Shown here: positions 17,663-24,607 of the stretch, one piece after another
Layout of the letters: each line of letters opens with the position of its first letter
Position numbering within the stretch: position 1 is the first letter of the stretch
DNA from: Hymenobacter crusticola
GTDB taxonomy: Bacteria > Bacteroidota > Bacteroidia > Cytophagales > Hymenobacteraceae
Assembly (NCBI RefSeq): GCF_002154225.1
Contig: NZ_MTSE01000019.1
Coordinates: 3,790-67,789, forward strand
Length of the DNA: 64,000 nt
Direction: 5' to 3'
Made by a program: the position numbers and the translations under genes
The notes under the pieces: generated by a model
The model's input: the letters and a program-made list of their open reading frames with translations, nothing else
What the model was told of the DNA's origin: nothing
The model's database searches: none

Positions 17663-17755
17663 GCGTTTACGCAGGACTTGGTACGCGTCGTTCAAGCGGC
17701 ATAGCCACCTGTCTCGAAAAGAGCCCGCTAGGGGAAGGCAACGGCACGTCGCTGC

Positions 17756-18211
17756 CTACGAAAGTGGCGCGCCCGGAATGGCCGTCGCCATCTGGTCCAG
17801 GAGCTGATTGAGCTGCTGGGCCTGCTCCAAGGGTATCACCTGCAGAATGGCGTCCAACTCCTGCATTTTCTCGTCGAGCTGGCGCAGGAGTTCCAGGCCT
17901 TGGGCTGATATCACCACATCGACCAGGCGTTTGTCGGTCTGGGAGGGCGATTTCGTTACCAAGTGCTTCAGGGCTAGGCGGTCTACCAAGCGCGAGGCAT
18001 CGCTCATTTTACTGTCCACCATCCGCTCCCGGATTTCCTGCGTGCTGATGGGGTGGCCCTTCTGCCCGCGCAGAATGCGCAGGATATTGAACTGCGGCTG
18101 CGTGATGCCAAAGGGCTCGAGAATGCGCGTGACTTCGGCCCGTAGCCAGCCCGAAACGCGAAGCAGATTAGTGCGCAAGTGATGCCAGTCGTTGGGATAG
18201 GTAGGGGGCAT
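17756..18211 (-). CDS. MarR-family transcription regulator
   Basis: The product contains the MarR winged helix: LEPFGITQPQFNILRILRGQ, then STQEIRERMVDSKMSDASRLVDRLA (recognition helix) and the wing SPSQTDKRLVDVVIS, flanked by dimerisation helices. About 151 residues from the ATG I choose (MPPTYPND); a longer frame adds 16 residues with no family support. MarR proteins are cytoplasmic dimers that usually repress efflux or redox genes in response to small phenolic or oxidising ligands. It ends a row of minus-strand genes (two AhpD-like, two SDR), which are the likely targets. Confidence 0.88.
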   Translation of the reverse strand: MPPTYPNDWHHLRTNLLRVSGWLRAEVTRILEPFGITQPQFNILRILRGQKGHPISTQEIRERMVDSKMSDASRLVDRLALKHLVTKSPSQTDKRLVDVVISAQGLELLRQLDEKMQELDAILQVIPLEQAQQLNQLLDQMATAIPGAPLS

Positions 18212-18301
18212 AGGGAAAGAAGTCAGCACGTGCAAGGGGGCATACCAATTGCCGCCCACTGTGGGGTACGCAAAGAAGCCACCTAGGGCGTAAATAAGCG
18301 A

Positions 18302-18330
18302 GCGGAATTCGTCCGAAAAACGGATTCCGC
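18302..18330 (-). terminator. Imperfect hairpin after the SDR gene
   Basis: GCGGAAT and CCG on the left pair with CGG and ATTCCGC on the right around a run of five A, with four unpaired bases on the left. It lies 29 bases past the stop of the SDR gene and before the MarR gene. Weak T-tract; position is the main support. Confidence 0.35.
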
Positions 18331-18358
18331 CTGACTAAAAACGCGTGCTGGCTAGCCG

Positions 18359-19114
18359 TTAGGCCATCATGCCGCCATCGAGCACTAGCGAATGCCCGGT
18401 AATGAAGCCGGCGCCTTCTGAACACAAGTAGATAACCGCGCTGGCAATTTCGCTCGGCTGGCCTACCCGGCTGATGGGGTGGCCAGCGCCCGATTCTTCC
18501 GGCGACAGCCCCGCCTCGACCCGCACCCGCTCCGACATCTCGGTGTAGGTCACGGCCGGCAGCACGGCATTCACCCGAATCCCGGCCGTGGCGACTTCCA
18601 AGGCGGCTGCTTTCGTGAGCCCGATAATGGCGTGCTTGCTGGCCGCGTACACCGAGCCGGTGGGGAAGGCGCGCAGGCCGTACACCGAGGAGTTGTTGAC
18701 AATGGACCCGCCGCCGTGGGCCCGCATGTAGTTGATTTGGTGCTTCATGCCCAGCAGCACACTCTGCACATTGGTGGTCATTACGTGCAGGAAGTTCTCG
18801 GGCGTCTGCTCGGTGATGGGCACTAGGTCGCCGAGGGTGCCGGCGTTGTTGAAGGCGAAGTCGAGCCGCCCGTAGACCGCGTCGAGGCGCGCAATCAGGT
18901 TTGCTAGGTCCGCTTCGCGGGTTACATCGGTGGGTACGAACAAGCCGTCGCTGCCGGCGGCGCGCACCAGGCGCAGGGTTTCCTCGCTCTCTGCAGCGCG
19001 GCGGCTGGCGATAACGACGCGGGCGCCTTGCTCGGCGAAGGCAATGGCTGTGGCCCGGCCGATGCCGGAGCTGCCGCCCGTCACTAAGGCGACTTTATCT
19101 TGAAAGGGTTTCAT
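18359..19114 (-). CDS. Classical SDR oxidoreductase
   Basis: A 251-residue classical SDR: cofactor motif VTGGSSGIGRA at the N-terminus, the basic pair in IASRR suggesting NADP, NNAG, catalytic Ser in NNSSVYG and YAASKHA (YxxxK). The C-terminus VLDGGMMA is typical of the FabG-like group with glucose-dehydrogenase-type members. The open frame extends 108 codons further upstream with a shadow-like product that overlaps the next gene, so I start at the ATG for MKPFQDKVALV. A palindrome CCAAAT-AG-ATTTGG (19142-19155) lies 28 bases upstream of this start and might be an operator. It is followed by a MarR gene. Confidence 0.9.
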   Translation of the reverse strand: MKPFQDKVALVTGGSSGIGRATAIAFAEQGARVVIASRRAAESEETLRLVRAAGSDGLFVPTDVTREADLANLIARLDAVYGRLDFAFNNAGTLGDLVPITEQTPENFLHVMTTNVQSVLLGMKHQINYMRAHGGGSIVNNSSVYGLRAFPTGSVYAASKHAIIGLTKAAALEVATAGIRVNAVLPAVTYTEMSERVRVEAGLSPEESGAGHPISRVGQPSEIASAVIYLCSEGAGFITGHSLVLDGGMMA

Positions 19115-19194
19115 AGGGAAAGACAATAAGAGGCCTTGCAACCAAATAGATTTGGCCGCAAGCAATTGATAATAAAGTGAGTGAAAGAGAAAGG

Positions 19195-19962
19195 CTACAG
19201 GCCTTTCGCGCTCAGCCCCCCGTCCACGACGAGGCACTGGCCGGTGAGGTAAGCCGCGCCCGGCAGACATAGAAAGGCCACCGTAGCGGCAATCTCTTCC
19301 GGCTCGCCCACCCGGCCTAAGGGCGTGCGGGCAATGACGCTGGCCATAAAGTCGGGCCGGGCCAGCAGCGGCTCGGTGAGCGGGGTGCGGATAAACCACG
19401 GCGCGACCGTGTTCACCCGAATGCCGTCGGCCGCCCACTCCACGGCCAGGTTGCGGGCTAGGTGCTCCTCGGCGGCCTTGCTCATGCCATAGGGGGCGCC
19501 GGTGCCCACATCAAAGCGCCCGGCCACCGAGCCCACGTTCACAATGGCAGCCGCGGCCGAAGCTTTCAGCCAGGGGTAGGCCGCCCGGCACATCTCCATC
19601 GTGCTGAACAGATTGACCTGAAACAGGCGCTCATATTCCGCCGCGGTGTACTCGTTGAACGCCTTGCGTACGTTGGTACCCACATTATTGACGAGGATGT
19701 CCAGCCCCGGCCAGTGCGTGCCGAGGTAGTCGAAAATGGCCGTGCGGCCGGCGGCCGTGCTCACGTCGGCCGCCAGCCCGGCGGCGGGCAGCCCCTGGCG
19801 CGTCCAATCGGCCACGACCGCGGCTACTTCGGCCGCATCGCGGGCCACAATCAGCACGGTGGCTCCGAGGTCCAGTAATTCCTGGGCTACGGCCTTCCCA
19901 ATACCCTTGGTGCCGCCCGTCACCAGGGCCCGGCGGCCGGTAAGATTCCAACGACTATTCAT
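19195..19962 (-). CDS. Tropinone-reductase-like SDR
   Basis: A 255-residue SDR with ALVTGGTKGIGKAV, NNVGTN in place of NNAG, Ser in VGSVAG and the catalytic pair in YGMSKAAEE. The Asn-Asn-Val-Gly-Thr-Asn variant is characteristic of the tropinone reductase-like branch. I choose the ATG giving MNSRWNLTG, four codons inside the longest frame. It lies 80 bases upstream of the other SDR on the same strand and downstream of two AhpD-like genes, so these may form one redox operon. Substrate unknown. Confidence 0.88.
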   Translation of the reverse strand: MNSRWNLTGRRALVTGGTKGIGKAVAQELLDLGATVLIVARDAAEVAAVVADWTRQGLPAAGLAADVSTAAGRTAIFDYLGTHWPGLDILVNNVGTNVRKAFNEYTAAEYERLFQVNLFSTMEMCRAAYPWLKASAAAAIVNVGSVAGRFDVGTGAPYGMSKAAEEHLARNLAVEWAADGIRVNTVAPWFIRTPLTEPLLARPDFMASVIARTPLGRVGEPEEIAATVAFLCLPGAAYLTGQCLVVDGGLSAKGL

Positions 19963-20034
19963 AGTAACAAACAAATATGAAGTGGCTGGATGAGCTGATG
20001 AGCGGTTGCCGCTCCCCGGCCCATTCAGTTGAAA

Positions 20035-20589
20035 TCAGCCTTCAGCGGTCGTAGGTAGGCGCTGGGCGAGGGGCCAGTCAATGGGTGTACCATCGAGGTG
20101 CTCGACATAATTGTTGAAGGTGTTCAAGGCCACAAAGCCGATGAGTTCCACCAGCGCGGCTTTGCTGTAGCCTTGGGCGAAAAACGCCTCGATGTTGGCT
20201 CGGGACGGGAAGCCCCGACTTTCCACTACATCGCGGGCCAGCGTAGCCACGGCGTTGAGCTTGGGGTCGGTGCTGGTTTGCTGGCGTAGCGCCAGGGTCT
20301 GCTCCTCGGTCAGGCCGAAGCCTAGGCCCATTTGCGTGTGGGCCGACACGCAGTAGAAGCAGTTATTGGCTTCGGAAGCCGCCAGAAAAATGGCTTCGGC
20401 CTCCTGGCCGTTTAGCTCGCCCTTGCGCAGGGTTTCGGCCCAGGCAATGGAGCCGTTGAGTGCCCGGGCCGAGTGGGCAAAGGTGGCATAGAGGTTTGGC
20501 ATGAAGCCAACCATTTTCTGCAAACCGTCATACGTGGGCTGAGCGGCAGCAGGGGCCTGCTCGCGAGTTAGAATTCCAAGGGTAGCCAT
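20035..20589 (-). CDS. AhpD-like carboxymuconolactone decarboxylase family protein
   Basis: The product is 184 residues from the ATG at 20587-20589 (MATLGILTREQ). It contains the family signature ExxxxCxxCxxxH as EANNCFYCVSAH, the redox-active cysteine pair and histidine of AhpD-type peroxidase partners. Flanking helices PNLYATFAHS and FAQGYSKAALVELIGF fit the all-helical fold, which forms trimers. Such proteins act in the cytoplasm in peroxide or alkylhydroperoxide reduction or in ring decarboxylation; the CxxC favours the former. Its promoter has a palindrome shared with the next gene upstream, which is a paralogue. Followed by two SDR genes. Confidence 0.88.
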   Translation of the reverse strand: MATLGILTREQAPAAAQPTYDGLQKMVGFMPNLYATFAHSARALNGSIAWAETLRKGELNGQEAEAIFLAASEANNCFYCVSAHTQMGLGFGLTEEQTLALRQQTSTDPKLNAVATLARDVVESRGFPSRANIEAFFAQGYSKAALVELIGFVALNTFNNYVEHLDGTPIDWPLAQRLPTTAEG

Positions 20590-20605
20590 GAGAAAAAAGA
20601 TTTTG

Positions 20606-20618
20606 ATGTTTATAACAT
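20606..20618. promoter_or_regulatory. Operator-like palindrome ATGTT-TAT-AACAT
   Basis: Arms ATGTT and AACAT around a 3-base centre, 17 bases upstream of the AhpD-like start, where it would overlap the promoter or the leader. The same core appears in front of the paralogue at 21302-21316. The conserved arms at two promoters suggest a shared dimeric repressor, possibly the MarR protein at 17756-18211. Confidence 0.5.
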
Positions 20619-20683
20619 TAATTTCAGCCCTAATGGAATAGCCGGGCGAGGTGCCCGGCTGTTCCACATCGGCAACGTGCGGA

Positions 20684-21235
20684 TCAAGCAGCCACGGTGC
20701 TCAAAGCGGGCGCGGCCGGAAAGTCAACCGGGATGTGGGTGATGTTGTGCAAGTAATTAGTCAAGGTCTTGTCGGCGACTAGCGCCACGAGGTCAACGAG
20801 CGCTTTCTCAGTGTAGCCCTGGGCAAAGAAGTTTTCCAGTAGCTGCGCTTCGGGGCGGCCGTGGGTAGCTGTAATGCTAGCGGCCAACTGCGTGAGGACG
20901 CGCAGCTTGGCATCAGCGGAGGTACCGGCCCGCAGGTCCAGCGTATCGGCTTCTGTGAAGCCGTTCATTTTGGCCAGTACCGTGTGGGCGGCCAGGCAGT
21001 AGTCGCAGCCGTTCACCTGCGACACGGCTAGAAACACGGCTTCCCGCTCTTTGGTCGAAAAGGAACCTTTAGCCTGCGCCTGCTGAAACGCCAGGTAGGA
21101 AGTCAGCGCATTTTCGGAGTAGCCAACAGTGGCATACAGGTTGGGCACCATGCCCATGGCCGATTGCATATGGTCGAAAATACCTTGTACGGCGGGCGAG
21201 ACTTGCTCGCGGGTGGGGACTTGAAACGTTTTCAT
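20684..21235 (-). CDS. AhpD-like carboxymuconolactone decarboxylase family protein, paralogue
   Basis: The product is 183 residues from the ATG at 21233-21235 (MKTFQVPTREQ). The signature is QVNGCDYCLAAHT, with the CxxC pair and the His three residues on; the usual Glu is Gln here if aligned strictly. Other landmarks such as MVPNLYATVGYS and FFAQGYTEKALVDLV match the previous gene at the same positions, so the two are tandem duplicates that have diverged. Same expected role in thiol-based peroxide reduction. Its promoter region is shared with the divergent ECF sigma factor and contains two operator-like repeats. Confidence 0.88.
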   Translation of the reverse strand: MKTFQVPTREQVSPAVQGIFDHMQSAMGMVPNLYATVGYSENALTSYLAFQQAQAKGSFSTKEREAVFLAVSQVNGCDYCLAAHTVLAKMNGFTEADTLDLRAGTSADAKLRVLTQLAASITATHGRPEAQLLENFFAQGYTEKALVDLVALVADKTLTNYLHNITHIPVDFPAAPALSTVAA

Positions 21236-21270
21236 GGGGGTAGGAAAGTGAGTTGTGGTGGTTGACGCTG

Positions 21271-21317
21271 CAAAGATATGCAACTCAATGTTGTAAACTT
21301 CAATGTTATAAACATTG
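21271..21317 (-). promoter_or_regulatory. AhpD-like promoter overlapped by tandem operators
   Basis: Read on the minus strand, TATCTTTG (21271-21278) matches the TAnnTTTG -7 consensus exactly. Just upstream lie an imperfect copy AATGTTGTAAACTT (21287-21300) and a perfect palindrome CAATGTT-ATA-AACATTG (21301-21317). The imperfect copy covers the spacer and -33 zone, so a bound repressor would block the promoter. The same core occurs at 20606-20618. The arrangement could also affect the divergent ECF sigma gene. Confidence 0.55.
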
Positions 21318-21484
21318 TTTTTTAAAATGGTCAAATTTTTTATTCGACTTCAGACTACAGAATGTCTTCTTAGCTTTTTAAGCGCGTTTGAGCTATTGCA
21401 AAAAATAAGTAGGCGCACGTGTAGTTTTTCGGGGGAATCGGCTACTAATACAGTAGCTACATTTCTGAGCCACTACCCAACCCT

Positions 21485-21997
21485 ATGTGCGAGGAACGAG
21501 AAACCATCTTCCTATCCACGCTCAACCCGCACTTGGGGCTAGTATACCGTGTGTGTCGCCTTTACTGCCGCGATGCCGACGACCGGCAGGATTTGCAGCA
21601 GGAAATTCTTTACCAACTCTGGAAAGCCTACCCTAGCTTTCAAGGTACAGCTAGGTTTTCCACTTGGCTCTACCGCGTCGCCCTGAATACGGCCCTAACC
21701 TACGAGCGCCAGCGGCGTCGCCGGCCCGCCGCCGAGCCGCTCAACGACTGGGTCCTAGAACTCGCGGCGCCGCTCTCCGCCCCCGAAACGGAGCAGGTGC
21801 AGGTGCTGTACGCAGCCATTGAGCAGCTCTCGGCCGTGGACAAGGCCGTCGTGCTGCTGTACCTGGAAGAGCAGACGTACGCGCAGATTGCCGAGGTTAC
21901 GGGCCTGACGGTAAATCACGTAAGCGTGCGGCTGGTGCGCATCAAAAAGAAACTCGAACACGCCCTCAAACGGGCCCTAGCCGACCTTCCCGCATGA
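21485..21997 (+). CDS. ECF-type RNA polymerase sigma factor
   Basis: The 170-residue protein has sigma region 2 (YRVCRLYCRDADDRQDLQQE, then LWKAYPSFQGTARFSTWLYRVALN) and region 4 (VLLYLEEQTYAQIAEVTGLTVNHVSVRLVRIKKKL), the two domains of ECF sigma factors. It directs core RNA polymerase to a small regulon in response to a signal. The next gene overlaps it by four bases (ATGA) and encodes a membrane protein, probably the regulator that holds it inactive. The gene is divergent from the AhpD-like gene and shares its promoter region. Confidence 0.92.
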   Translation: MCEERETIFLSTLNPHLGLVYRVCRLYCRDADDRQDLQQEILYQLWKAYPSFQGTARFSTWLYRVALNTALTYERQRRRRPAAEPLNDWVLELAAPLSAPETEQVQVLYAAIEQLSAVDKAVVLLYLEEQTYAQIAEVTGLTVNHVSVRLVRIKKKLEHALKRALADLPA

Positions 21998-22629
21998 GCA
22001 CCGACTGGAAAATGCTCCAAGCTGCTTGGCAACAAGGCACACCGCCCGCCAGTAGCCGCGCCGTACAAGCCAACGAGTTGCGGACCTTGGTAGCGGCCCG
22101 GTACCGGCGTGAGCAGCGCCGGGTGGGCAACTATGTGGTGGGATCGGTCTGCTGGCAGACGATTGTCTACGCCGCCTTGAGCTACATGGCCCTGCGCTTT
22201 CGCACTGATCCTAGCACGCTGGCTTATTGCGGATTAGGCGTGCTGCTGTACCTGCCCTTCACCGTGGTATTCGTGCGCCAGCTGCGCGGGTACACCCGCC
22301 GCCACCTAGCCGATAGCGCTTCGGGTGCGGCGGTGCACGCTCACATTGTGGAACAGTATGAAGCGCTGCGGCAGTTTTTTAGCTTCAAAAAACGCTTCGA
22401 CCTAATCGCCACGCCGGTTACGGCCCTGGTGATGGTCGGCTTGTTTATCCGCCTGAGTTGGGTGCCGGCCTTCTCTGCGTCGCCTACACCTAGCTTGCTG
22501 TTGGGCGGGCTTATCGTGGGAATTTTTGCCCTTGCCCTGCGCTGGGAAAACAACCATCAGTTTGCTGGCCCTTTGCAACGCCTGTACGCGCTGCGCCAAG
22601 ACCTAGACCTCAGCAAAACCCACGGCTAA
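21994..22629 (+). CDS. Four-helix membrane protein, probable sigma-factor partner
   Basis: The 211-residue product begins with a short polar part and a basic stretch (ARYRREQRRVG), then four likely membrane helices in two pairs: about residues 45-65 and 72-90 (YCGLGVLLYLPFTVVFV), and about 137-155 and 163-180 (LLLGGLIVGIFALAL). Between the pairs lies a hydrophilic region of about 45 residues. I do not recognise a named domain or a zinc-binding ZAS motif. Translation is coupled to the sigma gene by the ATGA overlap, which is the main reason to see it as its anti-sigma or sensor partner. Confidence 0.7.
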   Translation: MSTDWKMLQAAWQQGTPPASSRAVQANELRTLVAARYRREQRRVGNYVVGSVCWQTIVYAALSYMALRFRTDPSTLAYCGLGVLLYLPFTVVFVRQLRGYTRRHLADSASGAAVHAHIVEQYEALRQFFSFKKRFDLIATPVTALVMVGLFIRLSWVPAFSASPTPSLLLGGLIVGIFALALRWENNHQFAGPLQRLYALRQDLDLSKTHG

Positions 22630-22756
22630 TTACCGCCTCACCAGGATTTGCGCAAAACCCACGGCCGTGTTCGCCGCGTGGATAGGCGCCCTATGCCTAG
22701 GACGCAAGGAATTGACTGGATCCTATTGCTGAACCACCTTCTTACTTCCTTACTAT

Positions 22757-23824
22757 ATGCTCCCTCTTCCAACTTCCGTGTGGCCCCGGTGCGCCGCCGA
22801 CTTCCCCTTGTTCCTGAGACGTAGGGCTAGCTTCGTAGCGGTGGCGGCGCTGCTTGCGCAGAGTTTCTTGGCGGCACCAGCGCAGGCGCAATCTGGCACG
22901 GTGCAAGCGAATGGGATGACGCTCGCCTATGAGAGCCTAGGCAACCCGCGGCGGGAAACGATTCTCCTCATTGGCGGCACCGGTAGTCAGCTCACGCAAT
23001 GGCCTGATTCCTTCTGCCAGGCGCTCGTGGCGAAAGGATTTCGCGTTATTCGCTACGACCAGCGCGACTGTGGCCTTTCTACTCGCCTGGAGGCCGCTGG
23101 CTTACCGGATTGGTCCGGCATTATGACGAGGCTGGCCGCTGGCCAATCGGCGCCGCTCGCCTACACGCTCTCCGACATGGCCCGTGATGCGGTGGGGCTG
23201 CTCGATGCGCTCGGTATTCGCCGGGCGCATGTGGTTGGCGCCTCCATGGGTGGCATGATTGCCCAGTTGGTAGCCACCACCTATCCGGCCCGGGTGCTCT
23301 CGCTCACTTCCTTAATGGCGACCGATGGCAAACCCAGCCTACCTCCTATTGCGAAGCCAGAAGTGATGGCCCAGGCACCGCCGCCACCCACCGACCAAGA
23401 CACGGCCGCGGCCCTCGTCTATGGCGTGCGCACGCGCCAGCTGCTCGGCAGTCCCGCTTACCCTACTGCGGAAGCGGCCATCCGGGCGGAGGTGGCGCGC
23501 GAACTCCACCGGAGCTACTACCCGGCAGGCTACCAGCGCCAAGCCGCCGCCGCACTGGTCGAGAGCCTGCATGACCGCCGCGCGCAGCTGCGCATGCTAC
23601 AGGTGCCCACGCTAGTCGTACACGGTGACGCCGATCCTCTGGTGCCCGTCGCGGCAGGCCAAGACGTAGCTGCCACCATCCCCGGCGCGGAGTGGCGCCT
23701 CCTTCCGGGCATGGGGCACGAGGTGCCGCTTCAGTTGGTTCCAGTTCTCGTAGACGCCATTACGGCCGTCGCCACACGCGCCCACCCCCGGCAAACGATG
23801 CACGCTCAACCACGACCACGATGA
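22757..23824 (+). CDS. Secreted alpha/beta hydrolase
   Basis: The 355-residue protein has an N-terminal signal region (hydrophobic AVAALLAQSFLAAPAQAQ) and then an alpha/beta hydrolase fold: LIGGTG for the oxyanion loop, RYDQRDCGLS, nucleophile elbow VVGASMGGMIAQL with Ser, and a late LVVHGDADPLVPV with Asp, then GMGHEVP with the catalytic His. This resembles the TAP/esterase-like group acting on small esters or lactones in the periplasm. The last four bases overlap the DoxX-like gene (ATGA), so the two are translated together. Confidence 0.88.
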   Translation: MLPLPTSVWPRCAADFPLFLRRRASFVAVAALLAQSFLAAPAQAQSGTVQANGMTLAYESLGNPRRETILLIGGTGSQLTQWPDSFCQALVAKGFRVIRYDQRDCGLSTRLEAAGLPDWSGIMTRLAAGQSAPLAYTLSDMARDAVGLLDALGIRRAHVVGASMGGMIAQLVATTYPARVLSLTSLMATDGKPSLPPIAKPEVMAQAPPPPTDQDTAAALVYGVRTRQLLGSPAYPTAEAAIRAEVARELHRSYYPAGYQRQAAAALVESLHDRRAQLRMLQVPTLVVHGDADPLVPVAAGQDVAATIPGAEWRLLPGMGHEVPLQLVPVLVDAITAVATRAHPRQTMHAQPRPR

Positions 23825-24183
23825 ATGGTTTCTTGTGGAGTTTACAAGGCCTACTAGCGGCGGTGTTTCTGCTGGCGGGCACGTTTAAGGTGACCCAGCC
23901 AGCCGCTAAAGTGCGAACCCTAGCCCCGGCCCTATTTCCCATTTCCTTCCTGCGGGGGCTGGGCGCCCTAGAACTATTCGGGGCCGTAGGCGTGCTGATA
24001 CCTATGCTGACGGGCATTTTGCCGTGGCTGACCCCGCTGGCTGCGGTAGGCATGGGCGTGGTGCTGGCGGCCGCCACTGTGGTGCATGCCTGGCAGCGTG
24101 AATTCAACCGACTACCATTTCTACTCTTCCTACTCGCTAGCGCGCTTGTGGTGACTTACTGCCGCGGCCACTTCCTAAGATAA
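23821..24183 (+). CDS. DoxX-like small membrane protein
   Basis: The 120-residue product has four hydrophobic segments: LLAAVFLLAGTFKV, then residues near GALELFGAVGVLIPML, LAAVGMGVVLAAATVVHAW and LPFLLFLLASALVV. The opening LAGTFKV and ALELFGAVGVL fit the DoxX-like family, whose members sit in the inner membrane and are linked to thiol and quinone redox chemistry. It starts inside the end of the hydrolase gene. I exclude a longer frame starting at 23692 because it would overlap that gene by 130 bases. Confidence 0.8.
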   Translation: MNGFLWSLQGLLAAVFLLAGTFKVTQPAAKVRTLAPALFPISFLRGLGALELFGAVGVLIPMLTGILPWLTPLAAVGMGVVLAAATVVHAWQREFNRLPFLLFLLASALVVTYCRGHFLR

Positions 24184-24607
24184 CAGTAGTGTCTTATCCT
24201 GAAATACATTGACACAATCTACCCAGCGAAAACGGTAGATTTCTTGAACCACCCCAGTGCCTTAATTTCACGCAAAGGCAAGGTTACTCTGGTATAAATG
24301 AGAGGTGAGTTGTACAGCCAAACGAGAAAACCTATAAACTTACTTCCAGGCAGGAAATGGCGCAGACAATCTTCCTGCTTTGGCATTTTGGTGTCCTTCA
24401 ATGACAAACTGCTTTATAAGCTGCAATTCATATTGTATAGGACTGCCAACTAATCGATTGCTTTCAGGTAATCTCTTATATTCGTGTTGCTAGCACGCAA
24501 AGTCGAATACTCTTTGCGCCTTCACTTTTGCTCTTATCCGCTCCAACTCACTTTTTCGATTTGCGTTGAAAGTACAGCGATATGCTCTGCTTAAGCAAGG
24601 CCGAGGG
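24184..24607. other. Intergenic region before the sensor gene, with a dispersed 19-bp repeat
   Basis: The stretch holds a candidate promoter for the hybrid sensor (listed separately). At 24304-24322 it carries 19 bases whose reverse complement recurs exactly at 63735-63753. On the minus strand the repeat encodes WLYNSP within a 62-codon frame of unknown type. No other gene is seen. Confidence 0.45.
24487..24516 (+). promoter_or_regulatory. Candidate promoter of the hybrid sensor gene
   Basis: TTG at 24487-24489, an 18-base spacer and TACTCTTTG at 24508-24516 (TA, three bases, TTTG) approach the Bacteroidota consensus, with one base too many in the -7 box. About 90 bases upstream of the chosen ATG. 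Weak. Confidence 0.3.
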
